NCBI GenBank assembly: GCA_033026295.1
Contig: CM065170.1
Span: 14,704,040-14,768,039, forward strand
DNA: 64,000 bases
From: Channa striata
Lineage: Eukaryota; Chordata; Actinopteri; Anabantiformes; Channidae
Direction: 5' to 3'
A program made the translations under genes and the position numbers. Under the pieces are notes generated by a model, which ran no database searches, had not been told where the DNA came from, and saw nothing but the letters and a program-made list of their open reading frames with translations. This document shows, one piece after another, positions 1 through 13,800 of this stretch (within the stretch, counting starts at the first letter, position 1; each line of letters opens with the position of its first letter).

Positions 1-624
1 GAATTATCAGACACTGAGTTTTATTAAAGAAATAAATAGAATATGCATTGTGACTGACATAGGAAACAGCCCAGTTGAGGTTAGCATACAAACCAAAACA
101 AAGGGCTTAAGAATAAGGTAAAAGAAGATATTCCATATGAACAAGGTCTTTTTAGTGATGCAAGAAAAATGGATAAGAACTGTGGACAGGTACAGGGCCT
201 TGTGTTTTCTACTGTGTATGGGAGGGTGTGGCAGGAAAGAAGACAAGGGTTGAAGGAAGGGCTGTGAGAAATATGGAGCAGAGAATCCATGACAGAGCCA
301 TCTATGCAGGGTGATGGAAACCACATCCTTCTTCCTGTTTTCTTGTGCATTATCAGTTGACCTGGCAGCAGCGTCAGCTGCCACAGCCATCTACATCTCA
401 ACAAATGGGCTTTTCATAGCCACTGATTTTAACATCTGATTCAGATATATCCATAGCCTTAAAAAAGCCTTTCGCCTGACTTGCTTTTTCCATGGGTCCA
501 AATTCCACATCTTATCCCTGCCACCACTCTCCATTATATTTGAATGTCACAGGCAATTCTAAGCTCTAGGCAAATGGAAATGGGGGAGAGAAACAGAGAG
601 ACAGAGGGGGGGGAGGGGGAGGGG

Positions 625-678
<54 letters not shown>

Positions 679-3600
679 CAGAGACACAGAGACAGAAAGA
701 CGGCCCAGATAAAAGCTTTATAGAACTATAGATACCAAACAGCTCCAGACAGACTTCCCCCTGCAGGTAATGATCTAGGATGACTTTAACCTTCACGTGT
801 ACTAACCTTCCACAGAAGAGGAAGTGGAGGGAAAAAAACAACCTTGGCATGACCTGGCTTCACTGTGTACAATTTTGTTATCAGGTTATTTTTTTACTAA
901 GGGCAGAGAAATCGGCATCTCCTTTACCAGATGCAGAGAGCTTTGATTATGAGGAGGTGTCACATCAAGACATAACTGACTCCGTGATCAATTATACTAA
1001 TAGCTGCCTTGCTGGTGCTCCAGGTGAAAGCCGGCGACCGATGTCACAAATTAATCATCACCTGAGTTAGCATAATTAGTTAATTCTCTGGTGGAAGCTG
1101 ATAGACACTCTGAGGAACTTACGAATTGGTGCTCTGCATCTGTGACATTTGGCTCTGTAGATAAGAGCTAAGAGTAGCATGAACAAGCCAACTGTTCGCT
1201 GACACCGTTCAACAAGAGAGGTCTGGGTGGACTGCAAAATTGCTCACATCACACCCTTAAAAGTTGTATATATTGCGCAACATGTGTTATCAGCATTCAA
1301 ATAAATAAATGCTGTAAATAACTCGTAGTTAATGTTTATTGTATTGTACACTGCATTTAACTGAACATGCACATTGCACACAACATTTTCTACACTGAAA
1401 AAACTAAAAAGATAAACAAATCTGAAAATCCCCTGGATCAAGTCCTTATTTTGCTCTGGACTGAATTATTTTGAAGGAATATTATAATATTAATCATCAT
1501 ATATTCTCTCCCCATTACGCAATTGATTGTTCTTAGATGAACAGGGACGGATAAACAGCATTAAGTTGAGGCTTAGACAAGGCCAGAGATAATTCATGGT
1601 AGCCAACACAGGCCCTCAGCACTCAAGGGGCAACCAGCCCTGGGAGACGGAATAATTTGCCCACACTGCAGGGGGTCTGTTAGAGAAACTCTCATGGGAG
1701 TCAAGCACCACTTTGTGGTGGACACCTGAACTACACAGACTTAAAAATGTGTCAAAACTTTGGCTAAAAGCAAAACAGATTCTTAATTTAATCTGTGTAT
1801 TAGTCACTGTATATCTACAGCACTTCGCATGCAGTTATCCTCCTTAAAACACTGCATGACTTACAGAGATTTTGAACATCTTTTTATAATTTATGTTTAG
1901 TCCAACTTATGTCCTGATTGTGTCCCTGTGGAAGCTAGAGGGCATTTTTGGATTGCATGTGCCACAGGTGGGCATGTAATTGCTCTGAAGTGTGGTCATG
2001 TTCTAAGCCTTGCTAATGAGGGCTGCTCACAGTGCTGCCTCCTCACTGCTGAGAAATTTATGCGTGTGAGGGCAGGCAGGTGTGTGGAATCCTATACATT
2101 ATACCGTTACACCACAACACAGTGGCTTTCTGCGGCATCAAATAGGAGGGAAAGAGAGTTGTTTGAGTGTTTACATTAATGAAATAGAGAGCTACTTTTG
2201 TACTACCCATGTGATTTTTACAATTTCACAAGCAAATGAATTAGATAATATTTTTTATTTATTGTATTTGGCAAATATGTTCATTGTTTCTAATCTTACT
2301 TCTAATCAATTCTTAATTAGTGCAAGAAAAATTTAACAACTGTTATATTTTAATATAAATGGCCAGAACATAATTCAGCCCACCAACAAAAATATGAAGC
2401 ATAGCCCAACACACAAGACTGCTTTGTTCATTCTATTATGTGTCAGGAAAGTTCATAATGTGGCTCTGGCACTTTAATCACATGCTGGAATCCTGCATCC
2501 TGCACAGCTGCATAGGCCTGCATAGTTTTCCTTCGTTCCTACCTGACTCTCTCCCCCTTGTTCACTGTCGAAAGACACACTGGGGCATTATCTTTTTACA
2601 TAAATCACCAAATTGCATTATTGCACAAAAATGCAGATCTATGCCCCCCAATGCCCACTGTCATAAGTAACACTAAACCTATAGTGCTACTATTTATCAG
2701 ACAAGATTTGCCATTTTTAAGACTGAATGATTGCAAAGATTTTTTTTTTTGAAGGAATGGTTCACACACGCTCCAAATTCTGACCAGGTTTTACTTAAAC
2801 CAATTCACTACTAACGCAAATTTTCCTAAACGCATTGTTACCCTAAGGTCCCACAAAATAACGCTCAGCAAAAATTACACACGCACCTGAATGACACTGT
2901 TTAACTAAACATCTACTAAAAGAGCATAAACTCAGTTAGGAGGAAGCACTCCTCAAACCTGAGAGAATTAGAGCAATTTGTTCAGGAGTGGGGAAACTAC
3001 CAGTTGAAAAGTATACGAGTCTCATTAAGAGCTACAAAATACACTTGATTACGGTGCTGCCTCAAAAGAGTGTGCTACAAAATATTAGCCCAAGAATTCC
3101 AGCTGTTTACCCCACGCCATTTTAATTTTTTGTATTATTTACAACATGGTGCATTTAAAATCAAAACCAACGTGTCTGTTGTATAAATTATATACTGGCT
3201 TTTTAATTAATTCTGTCAGTTTCCACTTATTTAGACTGGAAGAGAAACAACATGTTTTTAAAGTGGAAAGGTAACACCTTTTCTGTGTGTTTCAAAGTAT
3301 TTCCCTGTAGCTGTAAGTTTAGCATGTTACAGGATGTGCCCTAACTTGGTAGTTGTTTTCCCACTCATTTACCACCCCTAGACACCAACAACAGTGGCAA
3401 ATTGTGTGTAGACGTCTTTTCTTCTCTTCAGTTCCACAAAAAAAAAAGTTAATTAACGATGCAGTTCCTCTTTTAAATTTAAAATTCCTCCCGGTAGTAA
3501 ACTAACTCAGTTTTGGGTTACATTGGAATCAAATGTGTGTCTGACAGGCTCTCGTCTGGCTGTAACTGAACGCCTCCAAAGTGATTCTTTAAGGTGAGCT

Positions 3601-3771
3601 TTGTTAAGGTTTACCTGGTTGCAAAGAACTGGGTGGTATTCAGCACTCAGCAGCTTGGCTGGCGTTTCATTGCCAATTATTGGGCAGCTGTCACTGGCCC
3701 AGACTTTCCTAGCTGTACCAGCTGAACCAGTTAGCTGTGTGTGGTTTGAAAGACTGTTTCTGAATACTCAC
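1..3771. other. Probable ATAD2B 3' intronic sequence, no exon recognised
   Basis: AT-rich sequence. I looked on the minus strand for the conserved ATAD2B C-terminal blocks (the RRKSRRRSQW-like segment and the final SQCIYRHRK-like block) and saw neither. It contains a long (GA)n tract at 627-674 and several poly-A/T runs. Short ORFs on both strands have no recognisable homology. Confidence 0.6.
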
Positions 3772-4799
3772 TAGTGGTGCAATGCTTGTCAGTGGCCTCA
3801 CCCTGAGTACTGATCTTGGCCTGCTCTTCTACTGCAGTGTGGTGCTTTCTGGTTGCCACAGTGCCCGGAGCTGCCGTCAGCTGGGCTGGTGCCTGGAAGT
3901 CTACAGTATGCACAGAAGATCAGTTACAACAGAGCGGAGCATGTACAAATGTGTTAGTAAATGAGGAAACACAGTAGGAGAGTGTTTGTATATGTGTATA
4001 ACACCAAAAGACTGTCAAAGTACTTTGACAATGACAAATATGGGACATGACAGACAAAGATGACCAAAGGGTTCAGAAAATGTGAGCATGGTACAACCAC
4101 ATCAATCAGCATGAATCAGCACAAAAATATCGTTACAAAAATGTCAGTTATTATTTGCAACACGTTTCACTCTTAGAGCTTGGGTATAGAGACAAGAAAG
4201 CCCAGAATAATTAGTAATTTCCATTCTGATTACAAGTGATATTTAGGTTTTGGACAAATTTAATTACAGCTCCTTTCATCTTGTCACAGATGCACTATGT
4301 CTTTAGAACACTGCTGTTACTGGACATCATGCAGTCCCGGGCTAATTGATAGCTTTATATCAGGATTTTGCAGCAAGATAAAATATTTACAATGCTGTAT
4401 ACTTTCTCTCAGGCAGTTGACTGCTGTTGATGCAATAATAATTGAGCATCTTGTGCGTTTAGTTGCCAACAGTGGAAATCAAAAGCAACAGGGAGACTGA
4501 AAAGTATTTCGTCATGATAAGGTTTGCCATTTCAGGGTCTGTCATTTGTCTGTGACTTAAGTCGGAAGTCAACAGACACACCCAATATGGTGGTGGAGGG
4601 GGTATGGTTTTGGGTAGCGTAGATTACATTTTCAAAGAGTAACCAAATCTTTTTATGCAGTGTATTTGAGCCCACTTGTGAAATTTTAATATTTCATACA
4701 AAATACACCAAAATAAAATAATATTTCATAGGGCACTGGGCTCTAAGATGCCCAGTTTCTGTAGTAGTCAATGTAGAGGTTCTTTAAGGTTATGTAGAC

Positions 4800-4832
<33 letters not shown>

Positions 4833-7800
4833 TTTAAAGTTTGCAAAATAATTTAGTTATTGTGTATTCTAGTACGGTGGGACAAGGGACCAAAAATGAC
4901 ACAATGCAGTTTTCCTTCTAGATCAATTTGTGAGGCAATTACATTTGTACTTTTTATTTTTAGGGGCATAATGTGCAGGTTTGCTTGAATATATACACAC
5001 GACATAGTGCACAGATGGACCTAGCTTGGCGATGATGCTGTTTTACTGTTTTACTGTACATGGGCAACAGAGTTACATAGGCATTGTGTTCAATATTAAT
5101 GTTAATTAGGCTACTCCCAAGTAAGTTTTATTATTTGAGAACCAATATAATCATGATCATTATCATCTCATCATAAATAATAACAACACTATAACAGAAA
5201 ATAAATACTTTTATAATTATAATTATAATTATTATTGTTATTATTGTTGTTGTTGTTGTTGTTGTATATAAAGCATAAATTAAAACCAAGTCTCATCTGT
5301 GCTTGGGGCTGTGTGGTGAGTGTAAAAATGCAGAGTGCCAAGCAGACAGCACAGAAGGTCCTGTCTGGAACATAGAAGCCTTGGGCATCATTCATTTCTG
5401 TGACATGTACTAAAACCCTCACTGAGTACTACTAGGATACGCTACAGATTCTTTTCTAAAAGCAGCTTTTTGTTTATTCTCTGAAATAATTTATCAAAGG
5501 CTTTGTACAAAACATAAAGACTGCACAACCAGCACGTACTGGCTAGAGCTTATAATTAGATCAGTAAACAGCGCTTTCAAGTTCAGCATTATGAGTTTGT
5601 TCAATTTGCCCTCTCCGCCAGTGAAACAGTGAATGCAACTATCCCTTAATAAAGAGAGCCATGCCAACAACATAGCACACATCTATCAAGCAACAGCATT
5701 TGTTTGTTATGTATGATTCTTGCAAAACAGAAGGTTCTTGCAGTTTTTGGACCCATTATTTCTTAGTGCTAATTAGGTCTATGACTGGCTTTGCAAATTT
5801 CTTCATGTTTACAGAGATCTGTCCAATCCATAACATGGAAGTTGGTGGGTCCTATTTTTTAAAAACACCTTCCATTTTGTAAAAAACAAAGAAAAAAACA
5901 CATACAAACTGAATTAAAAAATATATATTACTCCTCTTGCGGCGTGCCTCCTTGATGTCTTCACACATTCGGTCAAACTCAGGGTCCAGCTCGGCAGCAA
6001 ATATAGCATGGGCTGTGTCCTTTAAACTGCAAGCTCTGTGCCTGATCACCTTGTCTGAGAAAGAAAGAGACAGTGAAAAATATTAACAATCTCACATTAA
6101 TACACATGAAATCAAACAAAAAAAAAACAACCAAAAACTTTTCAGAACTTTATCAGTCATCGTGTATTTTATACAAAATTTTCTCTCCCCTAGTGATGTT
6201 CTCTTAGGCCTCCTTCAGCACTTGCTTGTTTTGGTTTTAGTTTTTTTTCTTCGACAACAAGAACACTGTTCAATAAGACTTTGATCATGTGATTGACTTG
6301 GCCAATCGACAATAGCTCATTCATCCAGAAAAGCACCTTGGTTGCTATATACAGGACATCTAAGATCAAGCCCTTTCTTTGGAAGCTGCATCCTATCCCT
6401 TATGTTTGAGCTCTACCAGTTTCTATCTTGTGAAGAGTCCTCTTAAGTCTTTTCTTGACTGGACAAATAAGCAAGAACACGGTATACTTAATTTATGCAG
6501 ACTGCCGCCTACTGTGCACCTCAAAGTAGTTTTTATTTAGCATGCAATAAAAATCATGTCCTCTTTGGTCTACCTGTTTGATTTTCCATTTTTCCTTATA
6601 ATTCTGTGATATCAGTTTCTTTTTTGACCTTCATTATTTTTTTCATCATTTGCAGTCAGCTTTTTAATCTTTATAACTACACACAAAAAAATGCCTTTAG
6701 TGTAACACTGGTGCAGGTGAAAAAGCCTTGCTGTGAATTTGAAATCTTGAAACTGGGCACTAAATGTTTTAAGGTATATCCCGTAGTTTTTACAATATTA
6801 GTTTAAACCTTCTAATATAAAAGCATTATATTTTTACTAATATTTTACTACAGATTATATAAAATAATTCCTGGAACTGGAAAACAAAAAATAAGTAAAT
6901 AAGTAAATCATTCTCTTTATTATGGCAACTTTTTTTATATCAGAGTTTAATTTTCTCCCACCATCAAGGCTTGTGCTCATCTGCAGTGTGATATTGCATG
7001 TTTTCCACACCCTATCATGTATGTGAGGCAAAGACTCAGTAGCCCCCCCCCCCACAAACTGCATCTGTGAGAAAGAGGTTGGGAGCTTTTTCTCACAGTT
7101 TAAATAAATGGATCTAGCTGGTGGCTAGTGAAAAATGTTACCGGCACAACGCAGACATGCTTAACAAGCGCTGGTATCTCCACTTTTATGACAAAAGTAG
7201 GTACATACACACATTACCTAAAATATTTGTAAATGCATTCGTACTTAAATTTTCACAAGCGCCCCTCTTACACCCTTAATAACTTGTATATCTCTTTCCC
7301 CTTAGAAGTACGACAGCATCATTAAATCCTCCTTTTTTCCCCTGCACACGCACCCGTGGGGAAAAAAAAAAGATTGAGCTGAAGAGGCAGTCTAAAAGCA
7401 TAGCCACTGTAAACAGGCCATCTCTCATTATAGCAGGCAGAGGGAGAACAGTTCAGGCAGAGAGTGGCAGAGGGGTCACAATCTGCCAGCTTCCTTTGTC
7501 TAATTGGAGGATGACTGCCTAATTGCAATGGAGGCATTTTGTGTATGTGTGTGTCTGTGTTTCTACTCTTTGTACATGTATGTCCACGTGCAAGTGCATC
7601 TATAAGCAGAAAAACCGCATGTCAGTGGAAGGGGGTGTCAAAGGCCGGATGGAATGCCCAGGGCTCATCAGCACCCTTATGGGCCCTGTCTAACCTCTTA
7701 GACTAAAACAGACAATGACATACAACGATGTTGCTCACGTGTTCCTTCGCTCTCACATGGTTGTTATCGCTATTTTCCTCAAGCAACAAAGTAGTATTTA

Positions 7801-10800
7801 TGACACTGAGCCACACTGTGGAGCACAGAGATATTGCCCTTTTTAACATAACAAAGCCATTATTTAGCAAGGTGGGGATGTAAAAGACAAGAAAGCCAAC
7901 ACAATTGTACACGGAGCATGGTACAATAAAGATAGCGTGAAGGACAAGGAGAACAAACCCACTGAGGGATAATGAGGTTTTTTCCCAGCACTTTGTGAGC
8001 TGGTGTAGAACTTCCCCAACAAAATAATTGTGCAGGGTCTGGGCCATATTCCCTGCACCAAGCACTGGGTAAGCATGGAAGAGGCTTCGTTAGTCTTCTC
8101 TATTAAACTGCCTAATTGTATTTTTCGCCTTTAGTGTATCATTTGTAGAACCTGCATTCCAACAAATGACCCAGGCCCGCGCCTGCTAAGAAAGATATGA
8201 TTTATTCATACGGGCTAGTGGAATTGCTTCCCATTAGTATCAGGAAGCTATCCTTGTGACATAACCAAAGCAACTAAACACACAAGGAGAGAGAATTAAA
8301 ATGGTCACATCAACTGAATAGTCTGAGCAGTCCTACTGTATGCAGCTTTCAATTACCAACATCATATTGCTGTTCAGGATGTGGCTCTTGAAGAAAGTAC
8401 TTTTTTACCCCATTTTCTTTTATAAATGTATACACAAGCATGCATCTCTTCTGCTTTTCTACGTCAAACCAACAAGTAGTCTTTATAAATAATAAGTATA
8501 AATCCAATTTATTTGCAAGCTCTTGCAAATAAAAGGCTTGTTTGTTAGTTTGTTTGTTTGTGCGGGCATGTCTTTATAGCCTTCTGTGGACAAATTCTAT
8601 ATTAATACCATTGTTGTAAGGACATCTACACAACTTCAAAAGGTGTTTTGAGGGTCAAGACTGGGTTTTAGGGTCAGAGTTATATTTAGGTTTTGGTTAG
8701 GGGTTATGGACTGTATTATGTCTATGAGTGTCCTCACAAATATAAAAAGACAAACATGTGTGTTCCAGCACTCATTATGAAGCCCTTGTTTGGTTTAGGA
8801 AAAGATGCAGCAATGAGAGAGGGGAGGTTGTAAAAGTCTGTTTAAATCGAAAGACAAGTGACACAGTTAAAGCATATTCAACGCAGTTTTTCAAAGGTCA
8901 TTAAGCTCTAAATGTAATAGTTGTTTTCTCACACATTAAAAGCCCAAACTACAGACAAACACAAACTACACAATCACAAGATCATAATTATTGTGCACAC
9001 ATGCATTTGTCTTTATACATTAATGTATTTTACATGTATGTGCAGGTGTATATGAATATGCCAGCGTAACTTCCCGCTCACCTCCAGGGTCCTTGTCAGG
9101 ATTGTATTCTAAAGCATTACTGCAGATGAGGTCAACATCCACAAGGAAATCCTTCACTGTCAGGTACTTGTGGGTGTCAATCTTGGTCATTACAGTTGAC
9201 AGGTCCATGGGCTGCTGTATCACCTCTAGGTAGTCAGACACCTGACATTCCAACACATAATTTATTTTAATAACAAGCCCAAATTTGTCTTAAACTACGA
9301 GTTACAAGGGTGTGGGAACACATCTAGTCCATTTTGCCTTACCTCCTCAATGTCAACTGGCTTGCTGAAGATGTTAAAACGTTTGTCAGTGGCCAGGCGC
9401 TTGGTAACATCCCTGAGAAAGAGCCTGAGCTCCCGTAATGTGTTCTCCTCCTGTTCAACCAGACGGCGCTGCTCCTCTGCTGAAAGGACTCTAGGGCCCG
9501 GAGCCTCTGCCACTGGCAGTACCTCTTCACATCTCCCTGTTAAGACAAAAAGAAAAAAGAAAAAACACAAATCACCTCTAGCTAGATTAAGTTTTCACAC
9601 AGTATCCATGTACAAGAAAGTTAAAAATTACACATCAAGAAAGTTTCAGAGGAAATGTAAAGAACCTTTGTGTTTGCTCACAGCTAAAACAACAAATAAC
9701 AAAAAAGCATATGAGATGGTAAAAAAAAATTAAAAAAAATCACTACAACCAACTACTGTAAACAAAAACAAAAACAAAAAAAAACCACACACACAGGTAG
9801 CACAATGATTGGACCAGACAGGCCCATGTCAAATATAATTCTTGACCACTTCCTTCAAACACCACTGCATGTATAGAGCAAAAGCCCAGGAAATATTTAG
9901 CCCAGGAAAAATTGTTTTAAGATTTCTGTAGCTGTAGAAAACATACACAGGTTTAGAAATACACTAAGGAATAGCCTCTGGCCAATCACAAAGTGGTGAA
10001 GCAAGGTAAGCAGATATTCTCTCCTCTTTTCCCAAGGCACCAGTTCTAGCCCAAGGCATTTACTGACATCATTAGCAAGGCTCCATAGCACCTAAGGTCG
10101 CTTCACTCAGCTAGCAGCTATTGAAACTCTGATTCTAATTATGGTTAATAGCAGCCGGGCCCTCTCGTAGCAATCCCTCTCCCTACAATTCAGTTGGCCT
10201 CTCTGTTGGAAGTCAGACTGCTGTCCTAGTATGGCAGGAACCCCTGAGGAGCACCAGGCAAGTAAAGCAGGGGGTTCCTGCTTTGCATCAATGAGAAATC
10301 AGCAGATAAATGTTCAAACCCATTTCCATTTGAACGCCTGGGTGGACAGTTTTCTCATATTGAACCAAGAAACGTGGGCTAGTGACACTGACATAGGGTA
10401 GTTGAAAGGGTGGATGGGGATGTGTGTGACTGGGGATGTGTGTGACTGGGAGTGAGAGCCTGATTCTATTGTTAAGTGAGGGACAGAGATGTCCAGGAAA
10501 ATGCTGGTTTCACCCTGGGACAGATTTGAATATCTTTTATCTTCACATTTCAAATTTTCTCAGTTCTAAGCCAAATCAAACCAGTTCTGAACATGTCTAA
10601 TAAAAACAACAGTGTGTGAATATATAAACACACACCCAACACACACACAGATCTGTCAACAAGGTACTGTAGCTGCTCCTTCATCTTTCCCTGGATCAGA
10701 AAGAACTGTAGGAAAGAGAGAAACAGCTGGGAAGGAAACAGGTCAACACAGACAACACTGCCCTCTAGGACTGACCGCAGAAATGAGTCATGCATTTTTC

Positions 10801-13800
10801 AATCTGCAAGTATTACCTTTATTTCTGTGATATGGTGGAGGCCTGGCCGCTTGGACCAGCAGCAGGTCATAGAAGAAGCTCTTCCTATCTTCCTCTCCTG
10901 GAGGGCACAGCGTAACTACCTCTCCGTAGGTCCTCTGGAATATACTTCTCACCTGTATTAAACAACATCAGGGAGGTGATCAAATAAACACCACAGTTTA
11001 GGCACGTTCTCTGTTCTTTAGAAATGTTTGTTTTAGTAGTCAATTGTGAAAATACATGTTTTAATCCCATTTCCACTGTATTGAAATGATCCTCTAATTT
11101 GTGTCACTTGCTCAATAAAAAATAAAAATAGATTGTTGAGTATGCATTGTGTAAATAATGTGCCAATTTACTATCGTAACTACCATAATAACATCACCGC
11201 TTCCATGCATATATATTAGGAACTTGTCCAAACTGGTCTCAATGGAGGTAAAAGAAAAATGGGTTTTTCAGTGATTTATATTAGAGGCCAGATAATACCT
11301 TTCTAAATTGGGCAAGCATCCAAACTTTGTCAATTACCTTTAAGATGTGAAGAAACAAATTATGAATGAAATTATGAGTTTAAGCCCAGACAAATAAGAG
11401 GTCTTAAACTTAACTACACTCAGTTTGTAAAATATCCCCATAGTAAAACGCATTGTAACACCACATGTTGCTCCATCTATATTGAGGGTATTGAGAGGTT
11501 GTGGGTCACCTACTTTTATTTCTGATTTATCTCTATATGGGGATATTATGGGCTTCAAAGATCCAAGTTCAAATTCCACATTGAAGCTCAAGGCCGCTTC
11601 CTATGCGAAGCTCTGCTGCCAACAAGGCACCTACTTTCCACTTTGTATCTACCCCCCATCTATCTTTCCCATCGATCCTCTCCCTCACCCATGGCATGTT
11701 TGTTCTCCCTTTCTCTCTGTATCTCCTTTAGTACGTTCTTACCCCCGCACCCCCCTGATTTTGAGCTCTCTCTACCAACAAGAGAGGAAAAAAGAGGGAT
11801 GAAGTAAAAACAAGGAAGACAGCAGGGGAGCCAGAGATAGTCAAAGTGTGTGTAGCACACAGCAGGTAATGATTCTCAGTATTTTTCATCATGATAAAAG
11901 CCACAGAGATGTTGACACAGGGAGGAATATTATAAATGTGCCGGTAGATGAATGGTTAAAAAGAGGGATGGGGCATAGATGAAAGAGGTGGGTGCACAAA
12001 AAAATTGGAGCTATCTGGATGACTAGAGCAGGTGTAAAACAAAACTGGACACCTGTTCTCCTAACACGATCAAATCGTTACAGTTTAAACTGAAATAAAA
12101 ACAAACTAAAACATTCCAGTCAGACAACGTGAACCTGTCAATTTTCTTAAAAAAAAAACTAAACTAAACTAAACACTAAAACAGCTAAGTCAGTGGTATA
12201 ACCCAGGTTGAGTGATATAGCTGAGAACCCTTCCTAAACCACCCACTGTCTAAAAAAAGGAAACTTAGACATCACACAAAGGAGTGCTAGCTAGTAAAAA
12301 ATATAGATAATTGTATGAACAATAAACATCACAACAAAGGTTGTGAAAGTAACAATTACAAATTGTAATGCAGATGCTGCAATGTAGTGGTGAGAGGAGC
12401 TTAGCTCTTCATTTGCTAAACAATTTACATTCCAAACCTCAGCTATGGTCATAATCTTTGGGACTGAAAGAATAAGATAAAAGATATGTGGCCAAAAGGA
12501 GATTTTGACAGAGTCCCTGCTCCTTTGCGGTGAAAAAGAGACTGTTGAGGTAGTCTGAGCATTTGATTCAGATGCCACCAAGCTGCATCCCTGTGGAGGT
12601 GTCTGGGCCATGCCCAACTAAATGGAGACCACATGGCGCATCGAAGGGTTTACATCCCCAGGGCCCTCTGAGAATGCCTTGGGATTGCACAAAAGCTAGC
12701 TGGAGGATGTGGCTAGGAAGGATGACATATGGACCGCCATGACTAGAGTGCTCTCACTGCAGCCTTGGGCTGATGATAAGGAAATGCATGGCCGCAAATA
12801 ATGTTGCAGCATCCTAAATGTTTAACATTCTTTTAGAGAAAATAATATTTAAGTGTAACCCTCTTGGTGGCCCTCGGTCTGTAACCCTCTCTGGAGTGCC
12901 ACAGTTTAGAAGACTAATCTATGCTGCGGTTGCGTTAACTTTTCCCTTTTATATAGGTTTTTAAAACATTTAACAGATGTACCATGGTTAATGCTAATAA
13001 GTAGTAATGTTTTCTAGACATCCAGCCAAAAACAAAACATAAAACTTCAAAATAAAAACACTAAAATGATTTCAAATATCACCAATATGTGAACTGAAAC
13101 AAAATCATTAATTTGCCTTGACTTGACCAATTCACCAAAATGTGAGCTGTAAAAAAAAGGTCTGGATGTAAAAACCATAGAGTTTGGAGTATTAATTATA
13201 TTATTATTAATTATTATAATTATTTTACCAGGTGGCTGAAAGTCTTGTGACTGGTAAAACTTGACTATGAAGTAGGTTATTTTACTATGAATAACCATCC
13301 ATTACATCATCAATCCTCCACAGAAAAGAAAGTCAATCTAAGCAGAGTGAACAACTGTTGAGGGAAAGAGTCTTTTTAGTCAGACCCAATCACGAAGTAT
13401 CAGTTTTGGCAGGGGTTGGATGCTGCCTGTTACCTGCTGAGGTTTGGAGCTGAGAGTAGCACTATGTTTTCTCTATTAAAGAATGAAAAAAACATTCCCA
13501 AAGACCGCCAAATCACTTGAAACTCCAATAACTGCAGCATGTCCATGCCTAAAAATTCACAACTGCTCGAAATGTGCCTGAATGAAGTCATTGGGCTAAT
13601 TGTCAGACAGGAAATACATGCATTAGTAAAAATTTAAACATTTATTAGCCAAAACAAAACTGTATCTACAGCCTCTCTCAAAAACCTGAGAAACTAAATG
13701 CTACCCATACCAACTTGAACACAGCTTGCAGCATTAAACTATTAATAAACTGTTTGACTCACTTGAACAAAATTAGCTGAGCCAATATAAAATAACTAAG

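Noticed and set aside
5189..5422. Minus-strand ORF with a poly-Asn run
   Set aside because: Direct product of the (TTG)n/(ATT)n microsatellite.
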